Assembly (NCBI RefSeq): GCF_012395255.1
Contig: NZ_JAAZQD010000002.1
Location: forward strand, 389,929 to 453,928
Source of the DNA: Oleiagrimonas citrea
Lineage (GTDB): Bacteria; Pseudomonadota; Gammaproteobacteria; Xanthomonadales; Rhodanobacteraceae
Reading direction: 5' to 3'
Length of the DNA: 64,000 nt
This document shows, in pieces, positions 27,588-38,335 of the stretch (the stretch's first letter is position 1; the number at the start of each line of letters is the position of its first letter). The notes beneath the pieces were generated by a model that was not told the DNA's origin, did not search any database, and saw only the letters and a list, made by a program, of their open reading frames with translations. The position numbers were made by a program, and so were the translations under genes.

Positions 27588-29777
27588 TTACTTCAGCCCG
27601 CGATCCTTCAGCATCGGGCCCACTTCGGGGTCCTTGCCGTAGAAGTCGCGGAACATCTTGCCCAGGTCCTCGGTGTTGCCGCGCGACAGGATCATGTCGC
27701 GGAAGCGCTGACCGTTGGCGCGGGTCATGCCGCCGTGGTTCTCGAACCACTGGTAGGCGTCGTCGTCCAGCATCTCGGTCCACAGGTACGCGTAGTAACC
27801 AGCCGAGTAGCCGTTGCCCCAGATGTGCATGAAGTAGCTGGAGCGGTAACGCGGCGGCAGGTACGAAAGATCCGTGTGGTTGTCCTTCAGCGCCTGCGCC
27901 TCGAACTTGTCGACGTCCTTCAGCGGTGCGTCGGCCGGGATCATGTGCCAGCTCATGTCCAGCAGCGAGGCCGACAGCAGCTCGCCCAGCGCGTAGCCCT
28001 GGTTGAACTTGGCCGCCTTGTGCAGCTTGGCCACCAGTTCCTTCGGCATCGGCTCGCCGGTCTTGTAGTTCTTGGCGTAGTGATTGAACACCTGCGGATA
28101 GCTGGCCCAGTGCTCGTTGAACTGCGACGGGAACTCGACGAAGTCGCGCGCCACGTTGGTGCCGGACAGGCTCGGATACTGCTGGCTGGCAAAGAAACCG
28201 TGCAGCGCGTGGCCGAACTCGTGGAACATCGTGGTCACGTCATCCCAGCTGATCAGCGCGGGCTGACCCGGCGCCGGCTTGGTGAAGTTGCACACGTTGT
28301 AGATGACCGGCTTGGTGCCCAGCAGCTTGGACTGGCCGACCAGGTTGTCCATCCACGCGCCGCCCTGCTTGTTGTCGCGCTTGAAGTAGTCGGCGTAGAA
28401 CAGGCCCAGCGGCTTGCCGTCCTTGTCGAAGACCTCGAACACCTTCACGTCCGGGTTGTAGACCGGGATGTCCTTGCGCTCCTTGAACGTCAGGCCGTAC
28501 AGCTCGTGGGCGGCGTAGAACACGCCGTTCTTGAGCACGTTGTCGACTTCGAAGTACGGCTTGACCTGATTCTGATCCAGGTCGTACTTGGCCTTGCGCA
28601 GCTTCTCGGCGTAGAACTCCCAGTCCCAGGCCTGCAGCTTGAAGTGCTTGCCGCTCTTGTCGATCATCGACTGCAGCTCGCCGGCCTCGTGGCGGGCCTT
28701 GGCCATGGTCGGCGGCACCAGCGCACGCACGAACTTCAGCACGGCGTCCGGCGTCTTTGCCATCTGGTCCTCGAGCTTCCATGCCGCGAAGTTCGGGTAA
28801 CCCAGCAGCTTGGCCTTCTCGGCGCGCACCTTGGCCAGTTCGGCGATGGTCTTGCGGGTGTCGTTCGGACCGCCCTTCTCGGTGCGCATGTAGCTGTTCT
28901 CGAACAGCTGGTGACGCACGTCGCGATTGGTCAGCTCGGCCAGCGCCGGCTGCTGCGTGGTGTTCTGCAGCGGCAGCACCCACTTGCCGGTCAGACCGCG
29001 GGCCTTGGCCGCCTGTGCGGCCGCGGCGATCTCGCCCTTGGACAGGCCGTCCAGCTTGGACTTGTCGTCGACCACCAGCGCACCGGCCTTGGTCGCGGCC
29101 AGCAGCTTGTTGACGAACTGCGACTCGAGCTTGGAAGCCTGCTCGTTGAGGCTCTTGAGCTTGACCTTGTCGGCGTCGGACAGCTTGGCGCCGTGATGCA
29201 CGAAGTCGTTGTAGTACCACTCCAGCAGACGTTCGGACTCGGGATCGAGCTTGAGCGAGTCACGCTCGTTGTAAAGCGTCTGGATACGCTGGAACAGCTT
29301 GTCGTTGAGGTAGATCGCGTCGCTGTGCGCGGCCAGCTTCGGCGCCATGTCCTCGTTGACCTTGCTCAGCGCGTCATCGGAGTTGGCCGAGAACAGCGCG
29401 TTGAAGTCCATCTGCACGCGGTTCAGGGTCTGGCCCGACTTCTCCATCGCCACCAGCGTGTTGTCGAAGGTCGGCTTGGCCGGGTTGTCGGCGATCTTCT
29501 GCACTTCGGCCAGCTGTTCCTTCATGCCCTGCTCGAAGGCGGGCGCGAAATCGCTGTCCTTGATCTTGTCGAACGGCGGCGCCTGGAACGGCAGGTCGCT
29601 CTTGGTGAGTAGCGGATTCTCGCGCGTCTTGGCCGGCGCCGAGCCGGTCGGCGCGGGGGCGCTGGCCTGCGAGCCGGCGGCCGCCTTGTCGGACGGAGAA
29701 GAAGACTGCGAGCAGCCGGTCACCGCCACGACGGCGGCGATCGCGGCGGCAAGTGTGATGGTACGCATGCTGTACAT
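27588..29777 (-). CDS. M3 family zinc metallopeptidase, lipoprotein (Dcp / oligopeptidase A-like)
   Basis: 729 residues. The signal peptide with lipobox VTGC near residue 22 is followed by an Ala/Ser/Pro linker and then the M3 catalytic fold. The zinc motif HEFGH is at 519-523 (MFHEFGHALHGF), with the downstream glutamate in the ESSL-type region. The overall sequence (NPLLTKSDLPFQAPPFDKI, RENPLL) resembles peptidyl-dipeptidase Dcp, here exported and lipid-anchored. It probably trims peptides in the periplasm. ATG 29777 has an AAGGGA ribosome site; ATG 29768 is the alternative. About 125 bp of non-coding sequence separates it from bioD. Confidence 0.92.
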   Translation of the reverse strand: MYSMRTITLAAAIAAVVAVTGCSQSSSPSDKAAAGSQASAPAPTGSAPAKTRENPLLTKSDLPFQAPPFDKIKDSDFAPAFEQGMKEQLAEVQKIADNPAKPTFDNTLVAMEKSGQTLNRVQMDFNALFSANSDDALSKVNEDMAPKLAAHSDAIYLNDKLFQRIQTLYNERDSLKLDPESERLLEWYYNDFVHHGAKLSDADKVKLKSLNEQASKLESQFVNKLLAATKAGALVVDDKSKLDGLSKGEIAAAAQAAKARGLTGKWVLPLQNTTQQPALAELTNRDVRHQLFENSYMRTEKGGPNDTRKTIAELAKVRAEKAKLLGYPNFAAWKLEDQMAKTPDAVLKFVRALVPPTMAKARHEAGELQSMIDKSGKHFKLQAWDWEFYAEKLRKAKYDLDQNQVKPYFEVDNVLKNGVFYAAHELYGLTFKERKDIPVYNPDVKVFEVFDKDGKPLGLFYADYFKRDNKQGGAWMDNLVGQSKLLGTKPVIYNVCNFTKPAPGQPALISWDDVTTMFHEFGHALHGFFASQQYPSLSGTNVARDFVEFPSQFNEHWASYPQVFNHYAKNYKTGEPMPKELVAKLHKAAKFNQGYALGELLSASLLDMSWHMIPADAPLKDVDKFEAQALKDNHTDLSYLPPRYRSSYFMHIWGNGYSAGYYAYLWTEMLDDDAYQWFENHGGMTRANGQRFRDMILSRGNTEDLGKMFRDFYGKDPEVGPMLKDRGLK

Positions 29778-29901
29778 CGCGAATGGATCCCTTGCAGACG
29801 AAAACTGGATTCCGGCCGGGGCCGAAAACGATAGACCACCGGCCACTCTACCTGCGCCGAACGCCCGGCACCAAGTGCCGTGCCCGCACGCGAGCGTCAA
29901 T

Positions 29902-31204
<1,303 letters not shown>

Positions 31205-31208
<4 letters not shown>

Positions 31209-31828
31209 GCCGAAGCCTCGGCATCCGGCGCCCCTTCCAGCATCGTCATGATGGTCTCGCGCGCCGACTCCAGACCGCTGCCGGCACTGGAGGAGAAACT
31301 CTGCACGCTGGCGGGCCAACCCTCGCGACGGCACAGGGTGCGGGCGCGCTCCACGGCCGCGGCAGCCTGACCGCGCGAAAGCTTGTCCGCCTTGGTCAGC
31401 AGCAGATGGCACTGCAGGCCGCTGGCGCTGCAGAAGTGCAGCATCTGGCGGTCGAACTCCTTCAGCTCGTGACGGATGTCGGCGATCAGCACCACGCCGC
31501 GCAGGCTTTCTCGCTGATTGAGGTAGGCGTCGATCTCCTTGCGCCAGTGCGCGCGCAGCGACTCCGGCACCTTGGCGTAACCGTAGCCCGGCAGATCGAC
31601 CAACCGCGTGTGCTCGTCGAGCGTGAACACCACCATCTGCTGCGTGCGTCCGGGTGTCTTCGACGTGCGCGCCAGCGCACGCTGGCCGGTCAGCGCATTG
31701 AGCGCGCTGGACTTGCCGGCATTGGAGCGGCCGGCGAAGGCCACCTCGGCGCCGGCGTCGTCCGGTAACTGTGTGACCTTGTGCGCGGCCAGTGCGAAGC
31801 GCGCGCGTTGTAGCGGATTGGAACTCAT
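31205..31828 (-). CDS. engB: Ribosome biogenesis GTPase YihA/YsxC/EngB
   Basis: 207 residues with a single TRAFAC GTPase domain: G1 GRSNAGKS (33-40), G2 TPGRT, G3 DLPGYGYA and G4 TKADK. EngB helps late assembly of the large ribosomal subunit and is usually essential. Its stop overlaps that of the convergent fRMsr gene by 4 bp. It is divergent from cytochrome c4, with about 120 bp between the start codons. Confidence 0.95.
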
Positions 31829-31951
31829 CGGGGAAACCTTGTGCTGGAACCGGCGCGGATGCCGGTCGTTTGACCGGCCCCTTGCGCGCGGGGATAATTC
31901 TGAAGTTTAGTCATAACCCCAATGCAGTACCGGGCTTTCGGGAGACAGTGT

Positions 31952-32686
31952 ATGAGTTTTCGGCGTGTAGTGGCTCTGGCCGCCACTCTGGTCGCTGGCG
32001 CGGCCATGGCGCAGAGTGCCCCTCAGCAAGCCGCTCCGGCAGCGGCAGGCTCGTCCGCCCAGATGGCGGCAGCCGCGCCTGCCAAGCCGACCGGTCCGCT
32101 GCCGGGGGACGCGAAAGCGGGGCAGGCCAAGGCCGCCGTGTGTGGCGCCTGCCACGGCATGGACGGCAACTCATCCGATGCCCAGTACCCCAAGCTGGCC
32201 GGCCAGAACGAAGAATACATCTCGCGCCAGCTGCACAACTTCAAGAGCGGCAAGCGCCAGAATCCGATCATGCTGGGCTTCGCTTCGCAGCTGTCGGAGC
32301 AGGACATGGACGACGTCGGCGCCTACTTCATGACCAAGCGCTCGCGTCCGGGCGTGGCCGACGAGAAGCTGGCCGAGGCCGGTGGCAAGCTGTACCGCGA
32401 AGGCGACGCCAGCCGCGGCATCCCGGCCTGCATGGCCTGCCATGGCCCCGACGGCCGCGGCAATCCGGGCGCGGTCTACCCGCAGCTGGCCGGTCAGCAT
32501 GCGCAGTATTTGCAGAAGACGCTGACGGCCTGGCACGACGGCACAGTGTGGGGCAGCGACGATCACTCCAAGATCATGCCCGCCATCGCCAAGCGCCTGA
32601 CCACGCAGGATATCGCGGCCGTCTCCAGCTACCTGGAAGGTCTGCACACCGCCGCTGACAGCAAGGCCGAGAGCGCCGCGCCGTAA
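31952..32686 (+). CDS. Dihaem cytochrome c4
   Basis: 244 residues. The signal peptide ends AMA before Q21 and a short Ala/Pro-rich linker follows. Two homologous haem domains carry CGACH (64-68) and CMACH (160-164) with distal methionines in NPIMLGF and SKIMPAI. Cytochrome c4 shuttles electrons from the bc1 complex to terminal oxidases in the periplasm. GGAGAC precedes ATG 31952. A 7-bp GC hairpin at 32712-32731 lies between this gene and the first DsbA gene but lacks a T-tract. Confidence 0.95.
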   Translation: MSFRRVVALAATLVAGAAMAQSAPQQAAPAAAGSSAQMAAAAPAKPTGPLPGDAKAGQAKAAVCGACHGMDGNSSDAQYPKLAGQNEEYISRQLHNFKSGKRQNPIMLGFASQLSEQDMDDVGAYFMTKRSRPGVADEKLAEAGGKLYREGDASRGIPACMACHGPDGRGNPGAVYPQLAGQHAQYLQKTLTAWHDGTVWGSDDHSKIMPAIAKRLTTQDIAAVSSYLEGLHTAADSKAESAAP

Positions 32687-32798
32687 GGCACGCTCGCGGC
32701 AAAGCCACCCCGCCCCGCTGCATGGCGGGGCACAGGCTCCCGTCCTGAAACGTGACACCGGCATCGGCTCGGGAGCCGTTCTTCCACGGAGAGTCCCG

Positions 32799-33695
32799 AT
32801 GCGCAAAGCACTGCCGATCCTGATCTGTTCCCTGTTCCTGGCCGCCTGCGGCTCCCACTCCAGCGACGCCGACAAGGCCGCTTCCGCGCCGACGCCGGCC
32901 GCCGCACCGAGCGCGCCCGCCAGCGCCCCGGCTGCGAGTCCCGCCATGTCGTCCAGCGCGACGCCGGCCGCCAGCGACAGCGCTGCCGCTCCGTCCAGCG
33001 GCGACGACACCGGCAGCGACAGCGCGTCCACCGCGCCGGCCATCGATCCCTCCAAGGTCGACTTCAAGGACACCGGCAAATGGGTGGCCGGCAAGAACTA
33101 CTTCGTGATCAGCCCGGCCCAGCCCAAGGTCACCTCGACCAACAAGGTCGAGGTCGTCGAGATCTTTTCCTGGGGTTGCCCGGCCTGTAACGCCGCGCAC
33201 CCGCTGGTCGACAGCATGCGCAAATCGCTGCCCGACTACGCCACCATGGTGTACCTGCCGGCCGCGTTCCGCCCGGATGAGAACTGGGTCGTCTATCAGC
33301 GTGCCTTCTACACCGCGCAGGCACTGGGCGTGGCCCGCAAGAGCTACGATGCTGTCTTCGACGCCGCCTGGAAGAGCGGCGAACTGGCCACTTATGACCT
33401 CTCGACGGGCCGTCCGAAATCGCGCGACGAATGGCCCGGCATCGACGCCTTCGCCAAGTTCTTCGCCAAGCACTACGGCGTGAACGAACAGCAGTTCCTG
33501 GGCGTGGCCAAGTCGTTCAGCATCAACACCAAGATGAAGCGTGCCGATGAACTGCTGAAGGCCTACGGTGTCCCTAGTACGCCGACCTTCGTCGTCGACG
33601 GCAAGTACCGCTTCGACTTCCGCAGCGCCGGCGGCGGACCGCAGGCCATCGAGCTGGCCAAGTGGCTGGCCGCCAAGGAAGCCTCCGGCCACTGA
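32799..33695 (+). CDS. DsbA-like thiol:disulfide interchange lipoprotein with CPAC site
   Basis: 298 residues. A lipobox LAAC (C17) is followed by a linker of nearly 70 residues rich in Ala, Ser, Pro and Asp, then a DsbA-type thioredoxin fold with active site C127-P-A-C130 (WGCPACNAAH) and a cis-proline block VPSTPTFVVD. CPAC differs from the oxidising CPHC of classical DsbA, so its redox potential may be lower. The long tether would let the domain reach into the periplasm. A second DsbA gene follows after 35 bp, suggesting an operon. Confidence 0.9.
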   Translation: MRKALPILICSLFLAACGSHSSDADKAASAPTPAAAPSAPASAPAASPAMSSSATPAASDSAAAPSSGDDTGSDSASTAPAIDPSKVDFKDTGKWVAGKNYFVISPAQPKVTSTNKVEVVEIFSWGCPACNAAHPLVDSMRKSLPDYATMVYLPAAFRPDENWVVYQRAFYTAQALGVARKSYDAVFDAAWKSGELATYDLSTGRPKSRDEWPGIDAFAKFFAKHYGVNEQQFLGVAKSFSINTKMKRADELLKAYGVPSTPTFVVDGKYRFDFRSAGGGPQAIELAKWLAAKEASGH

Positions 33696-33730
33696 ACCGG
33701 AATCCAGCAGGACTTTTCACGGAGAACACC

Positions 33731-34375
33731 ATGATCAAACGCATCGCCCTGCTCGTGCTTGGCATCACTCTGGCCAGCGCCTGCTCGGCCAAGGATGACG
33801 GCTCGGTCCAGGCCGCGTCGTTCACCAACGGCAACGAGTACGTGACCATCCAGCAACCGAAGCGGCTGTCGAGCAGCGGCAAGGTCGAAGTGGTCGAGGT
33901 GTTCTCCTACGGTTGCGTGCACTGCGCGCATTTCGCACCGGATGCCGAAAAGCTGCGCAAGTCGCTGCCCAAGGGCGTGCAGTTCAAACTGCTGCCGGCC
34001 TCGTTCAGCCCGGCCTGGGAACCGTACGCCCGCGCCTACTACGCCGCGAAGCAGCTTGGCGTGCTCAAGCAGACGCACCTGGAACTGTTCAAGGAAAAGT
34101 TCGAGGAACGCTACCCGATCAACACGCTCGACGAATTGGCCGATTTCTATGCCCGTCAGGGCGTCGACAAGGCGAAGTTCCTGCAGGCCGCCAATTCCAA
34201 GCAGACCGACATGGCCATCGCTCGCGGCAACGCGCTGATCCGGGACTGGGGCGTCGACGGCACGCCGACCATCGTGGTGGACGGCAAATACCGCAGCAAC
34301 CACATCAAGAGCTACGACCAGTTGCTGAAGCTGACCCACTGGCTGGTCCAGCGCGAACTGAAGAAAGGCTCCTGA
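33731..34375 (+). CDS. dsbA: Thiol:disulfide interchange protein DsbA (CVHC type)
   Basis: 214 residues. The N-terminal signal has a possible lipobox ASAC (C18). The catalytic site is C62-V-H-C65 in YGCVHCAHF, the variant also seen in xanthomonad and Neisseria DsbA proteins, and the cis-proline is in VDGTPTIVVDG. It introduces disulfides into exported proteins. GGAGAA precedes ATG 33731. It pairs with the CPAC paralogue upstream; DsbB is not in the window. Confidence 0.94.
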   Translation: MIKRIALLVLGITLASACSAKDDGSVQAASFTNGNEYVTIQQPKRLSSSGKVEVVEVFSYGCVHCAHFAPDAEKLRKSLPKGVQFKLLPASFSPAWEPYARAYYAAKQLGVLKQTHLELFKEKFEERYPINTLDELADFYARQGVDKAKFLQAANSKQTDMAIARGNALIRDWGVDGTPTIVVDGKYRSNHIKSYDQLLKLTHWLVQRELKKGS

Positions 34376-34451
34376 ATCCATTCCTGAACACGGCGGCGGC
34401 GCGACCACGCGCCGCTTGCCGATGTCCTTCGCGGACCGCTACCTTGGCGCC

Positions 34452-35216
34452 ATGACCGGCTCCACATCCCGAACCCTTCGCGTGCTCAGCTGCAACATCC
34501 TGGCCGGCGCCAGCGTGCAGCGCTATCGCCAGTACGTGACCCGCAGCTGGGCCAGCGTGCTGCCGACGCGCGCCAAGCAGGACAACCTCGACAGTCTCGC
34601 GCGCATTCTTCCGAAGTTCGACCTCATCGGCCTGCAGGAAACCGATGCCGGCAGTCTGCGCTCGGGCTTCCGCAACCAGACCCGCTACCTGGCGGAGTCG
34701 TCCGGCATGCCGTTCTGGAGTCATCAACCGAACCGGCAGATGGCGCGCCTGGCACATTCGGCCAATGGCCTGATCAGCCGGCTCGAACCCACGCAGGTCG
34801 TCGACTATCCGCTGCCCGGACGCGGACGCGGCGCGCTACTGGCGCGATTCGGCGAAGGCGAGGACGCGCTGGCCGTGGTCGTGGCCCACCTTTCGCTGGG
34901 GCCGCAGGCACGCGAGCGGCAGCTGGCATTCATCGCCGAATTGCTAGGCTCTCATCCACACGTGATCCTGATGGGAGATCTCAACACCGACCCGGACAGC
35001 AGCGAGATGCGCCGCCTGTTCGCGCGCACGTCGCTGCAACCGCCCACCGATGCCGCGCCGACGTTCCCGAGCTGGCGCCCGCGCCGCGCCATCGATCACA
35101 TTCTGCTGTCTCCGGACCTGCGTCTGCGCCGTCAATGGACGCTCCCGGACGCCTTCTCCGACCACCTTCCGCTCGCCGCGGAGATCGAACTGCCCATGGA
35201 GCTGGCCATGCACTGA
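34452..35216 (+). CDS. Endonuclease/exonuclease/phosphatase (EEP) family protein
   Basis: 254 residues from ATG 34452 (an ATG at 34422 would add ten). The DNase I-like fold is recognisable from LRVLSCNILAG, DLIGLQETDAGS (metal-binding Glu), VAHLSLGP, ILMGDLNTDPDS and the final AIDHILLSP...FSDHLPL histidine. Such proteins hydrolyse phosphodiesters in nucleic acids, lipids or inositol phosphates; the substrate cannot be told. No signal peptide is seen. It lies between dsbA and a lytic transglycosylase. Confidence 0.88.
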   Translation: MTGSTSRTLRVLSCNILAGASVQRYRQYVTRSWASVLPTRAKQDNLDSLARILPKFDLIGLQETDAGSLRSGFRNQTRYLAESSGMPFWSHQPNRQMARLAHSANGLISRLEPTQVVDYPLPGRGRGALLARFGEGEDALAVVVAHLSLGPQARERQLAFIAELLGSHPHVILMGDLNTDPDSSEMRRLFARTSLQPPTDAAPTFPSWRPRRAIDHILLSPDLRLRRQWTLPDAFSDHLPLAAEIELPMELAMH

Positions 35217-35245
35217 CCGGCTCCGCCAACGGAAGCATTCTGCCC

Positions 35246-37312
35246 ATGGAATTGTTGCTGTCGAACGCACCGAATATCGCGCGAAGGGGGCTCCGCGCAC
35301 TGGCCCTGCTGGCAAGTTGCGGGCTGCCGACGCTGGCCGCTCATGCCGCTGCCCAGCACGCCGCGAAGAACACGACACACGCCTCGTCCCGCCAGGCGCA
35401 GCGCGCCGCCTTCATCCAGGCCTACGCCAGCGCCGAACGCGGCGACCCGGCCTGGAAGAAACAGGCGACCTCACTCAAGCACTACCCGTTGTATCCATAC
35501 CTGCAGGCAGCGGCGCTGGAAAGCCAGCTTCGTACCGTCACCCGCAAGCAGGTCGAGGCGTATCTGCAGGCTTGGCCGAACATGCTTCCGGCGCATGACT
35601 TGCGTCGCGATTTTCTGCATGAACTGGCGCGCCGTCGGGACTGGAACGGCTTCAACGCGCTGTATCGCCCCGGACTCGGCGCGACGCTGACCTGCGATCA
35701 CCTTCAGGGCCGGCTGGCCGCCGGCCACGCACTGACGTTCGATCGCGATCTCGCCGGCCTGTGGAAGCACGCCTCCCTGCCCGCCGACTGCGATCCGATC
35801 CTGAGCTGGGCGCACGACCACAAACTGCTGACCCGCAAGCGTCTTTGGCAGCGCATCGATCGCGCCGTCGACGCCGGGCGCGGCGGCACCGTGGCTTCGC
35901 TGGGGCGCTGGCTGCACGGACGCGACGCCCGTCACGCCCAGCACCTGGCGCTGGCGCTGCGCGATCCCGCGCGCGCCGCCGCCGACGCCGTGCACTGGCC
36001 GGACGACACCCGCAACCGCCAGGCCGCCACCATCGCCATGCGCCATTTGACGCGCAAAAGCAGCGACCAGGCCGACGCACTGTGGCCAAAACTTCGCCGC
36101 CAGCTGCACTTCACCAAATCCCAGCGCCGCGATATCGAACACGACATGGCGCTGTTCCGCGCCACGGACTTCACCCACGACGCGATCCAGCGCCTGCGGG
36201 CCCTGCCGGCCGACGCGCAAAGCGACGCCACGCGCGGTTGGCGGTTGCGCGTGGCGCTGGCCCGGCGCGACTGGCAAGGCGTGCTCGATGCCTACGCGGC
36301 CATGCCGGCCGTGCAACAACACGACAACGAGTGGCGCTACTTCCACGCCCGCGCGCTGAGTGCGATGGGCTACAAGCATGCCGCCCACAAGGCCTACGCC
36401 GAACTGGCGGATCAGACCACGTATTTCGGCTTTCTCGCCGCGGACCGCCTGCACGAGCCGTACACGATCTGCCCAGCGCACGCGACCGATGCACCGCTTG
36501 ACGAAACCGCCCTCCTCGCCAACCCCGGACTGGACCGCGCCTTTGAACTGTATGCCGTGAACCAGCCCAAGCTGGCGCGCCGCGAATGGGTGCATGCCCT
36601 GCGCGGCGCCAGCGCCGCCACCCGTCGACAGGCGGCGATGCTGGCCTACCAGCGCGGCTGGTATGACCGCGCCATCTTCACCTTCAGCAGCGGCGACGCG
36701 ATCAAGCTCTACGACCAGCGTTTCCCGCTGGCGCGTCAGGATCGGGTCAGCGAACAGGCCGAGGACGCCGGCATCGATCCAGCCTGGGCCTACGCCCTGA
36801 TCCGCGCCGAGAGCGCCTGGGTGACCGACGCCCGCTCCGGCGCCAACGCCTACGGCCTCATGCAGCTGCTTCCGAGCACTGCGCGCCGGGTCGCCAGGCG
36901 CCTGAAACTGCCCTACGGCGGCGCCAACGATCTGTACGACCCGAAACTCAACATTGCCCTGGGTACGCACTATCTGGCGCAGATGGCGGCGCGCTATGGC
37001 GGCGCCCCATGGCTGGCCAGCGCGGCCTACAACGCAGGCCCCAAGCAGGTCGACAAATGGCTGTCCGCGCGCGGCGACCTGCCGCCGGACCTGTTCGTCG
37101 CCACCATGCCCTTCCACGAGACGCGCGAGTATGTGGCCCGCGTGATGGCCTTCAGCGTACTGTACGACTGGCGCCTGCATCAGCGCACCGTGACGCTGGC
37201 GCAGCGCATGCCGCGTTTCGGCAAGCCGTACACGCCACCCACCGCGAGCACACCGCGTGAAGCCGTGCAGTGTCCGAGCACGCAGACGGCCTCCACAGCC
37301 GCCAAGCCCTGA
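35246..37312 (+). CDS. Soluble lytic murein transglycosylase (Slt70-like)
   Basis: 688 residues. A signal peptide (LRALALLASCGLPTLAAHA) precedes a long all-helical superhelical domain, typical of the doughnut of Slt70, and a C-terminal lysozyme-like catalytic domain (about 505-665). The catalytic glutamate is E522 in IRAESAW, with GLMQLLPSTA and AAYNAGP motifs completing the family 1A signature. It cleaves peptidoglycan to 1,6-anhydro-muropeptides in the periplasm. The start has GGAAG upstream. Confidence 0.93.
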   Translation: MELLLSNAPNIARRGLRALALLASCGLPTLAAHAAAQHAAKNTTHASSRQAQRAAFIQAYASAERGDPAWKKQATSLKHYPLYPYLQAAALESQLRTVTRKQVEAYLQAWPNMLPAHDLRRDFLHELARRRDWNGFNALYRPGLGATLTCDHLQGRLAAGHALTFDRDLAGLWKHASLPADCDPILSWAHDHKLLTRKRLWQRIDRAVDAGRGGTVASLGRWLHGRDARHAQHLALALRDPARAAADAVHWPDDTRNRQAATIAMRHLTRKSSDQADALWPKLRRQLHFTKSQRRDIEHDMALFRATDFTHDAIQRLRALPADAQSDATRGWRLRVALARRDWQGVLDAYAAMPAVQQHDNEWRYFHARALSAMGYKHAAHKAYAELADQTTYFGFLAADRLHEPYTICPAHATDAPLDETALLANPGLDRAFELYAVNQPKLARREWVHALRGASAATRRQAAMLAYQRGWYDRAIFTFSSGDAIKLYDQRFPLARQDRVSEQAEDAGIDPAWAYALIRAESAWVTDARSGANAYGLMQLLPSTARRVARRLKLPYGGANDLYDPKLNIALGTHYLAQMAARYGGAPWLASAAYNAGPKQVDKWLSARGDLPPDLFVATMPFHETREYVARVMAFSVLYDWRLHQRTVTLAQRMPRFGKPYTPPTASTPREAVQCPSTQTASTAAKP

Positions 37313-37356
37313 ACAGGGTAGGCGACCGTCGCGCGATCAAGCACAATTCGGCCTAC

Positions 37357-38295
37357 ATGAAGACCAAGACTCTCGTTCTGCTCGGTGCGACCGGTTTCGT
37401 CGGCCGCTATCTGGTGCCCCGGCTGGCGGCGGACGGTCATCGACTGACCCTGCTCTCGCGCAACCGCGAGCAGCACCGCGCACTGGAAGTGCTGCCCAAC
37501 GTGCGCGTGCGCAGCGCCTCGGTCCACGAGCGCGGCGTGCTCACCGAGCATTTCCGGGATGCCGACGCCGTGATCAATCTGGTCGGCATTCTCAACGAGA
37601 CGCGCCACCAGCGCTTCGGCGACGTCCATGTCGCGCTGACCCGCACCGTCATCGAGGCCTGCGGCGATGGCGGCGTGCCTCGCCTGCATCAGATGAGTTC
37701 GCTGAAGGCCGGCCAGGGACTGTCGAATTACCTGAAGTCGCGTGGCGAAGCCGAGGCCATCGTGAAAGCCTCGGCGCTGGACTGGACCCTCTACCAGCCG
37801 AGCGTGATCTACGGTCTCGGCGATGGTCTGATCTCGCGCTTCCATGCCCTGCTGCGTATGGCGCCGGTGATGCCGCTGGCTCGGCCGGACGCGCTAATGG
37901 CGCCGGTCTTCGCCGGCGATGTCGCCGAGGCCATCGCCCGCTGCGTGGCCGACGACACGCTGAGCAGCCGACGCACCTTCGAACTGTACGGTCCAGAGAC
38001 CTACACGCTGGAACAGATCGTGCGCATGATCCGCGACGCGGCCAGTCTGCGCCGGGCCGTGGTCGGATTGCCGGACACGCTGGGACGCCTGCAGGCACGC
38101 GTACTGGGCCTGCTGCCGGGCAAGCCCTTCACGCTGGACAACTTCAAGTCGCTGCGCACGGCCTCGGTCGGCAAACGCGACGGCCTGAAAGAACTGGGCA
38201 TCAAGCCGCATCATTTCGCGACCCTGCTGCCGATCCTGGTCGCCGACGCAGGACGGCAACGCCAGCTCGACCGCATGCGCCGGCAGCCGCGCTGA
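37357..38295 (+). CDS. Complex I NDUFA9-like NAD(P)-binding protein
   Basis: 312 residues, atypical extended SDR. The nucleotide motif is GATGFVG (10-16), with INLVGIL, QMSSLKA and a degenerate active site (YLKSRGEAE instead of a strict YxxxK). The closest named family is the NDUFA9 subunit of mitochondrial complex I and its bacterial relatives. No nuo genes are adjacent; function in bacteria is unclear. It precedes cca by 40 bp on the same strand. Confidence 0.85.
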   Translation: MKTKTLVLLGATGFVGRYLVPRLAADGHRLTLLSRNREQHRALEVLPNVRVRSASVHERGVLTEHFRDADAVINLVGILNETRHQRFGDVHVALTRTVIEACGDGGVPRLHQMSSLKAGQGLSNYLKSRGEAEAIVKASALDWTLYQPSVIYGLGDGLISRFHALLRMAPVMPLARPDALMAPVFAGDVAEAIARCVADDTLSSRRTFELYGPETYTLEQIVRMIRDAASLRRAVVGLPDTLGRLQARVLGLLPGKPFTLDNFKSLRTASVGKRDGLKELGIKPHHFATLLPILVADAGRQRQLDRMRRQPR

Positions 38296-38335
38296 CCGTC
38301 GCTTGCGCGCATCGCGCGCATGGCACAATGCCGGC

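Noticed and set aside
27735..29612. Plus-strand 625-codon open frame over the M3 peptidase
   Set aside because: Antisense to a protein with an intact HEFGH motif; Leu/Val/His-rich composition typical of shadows.
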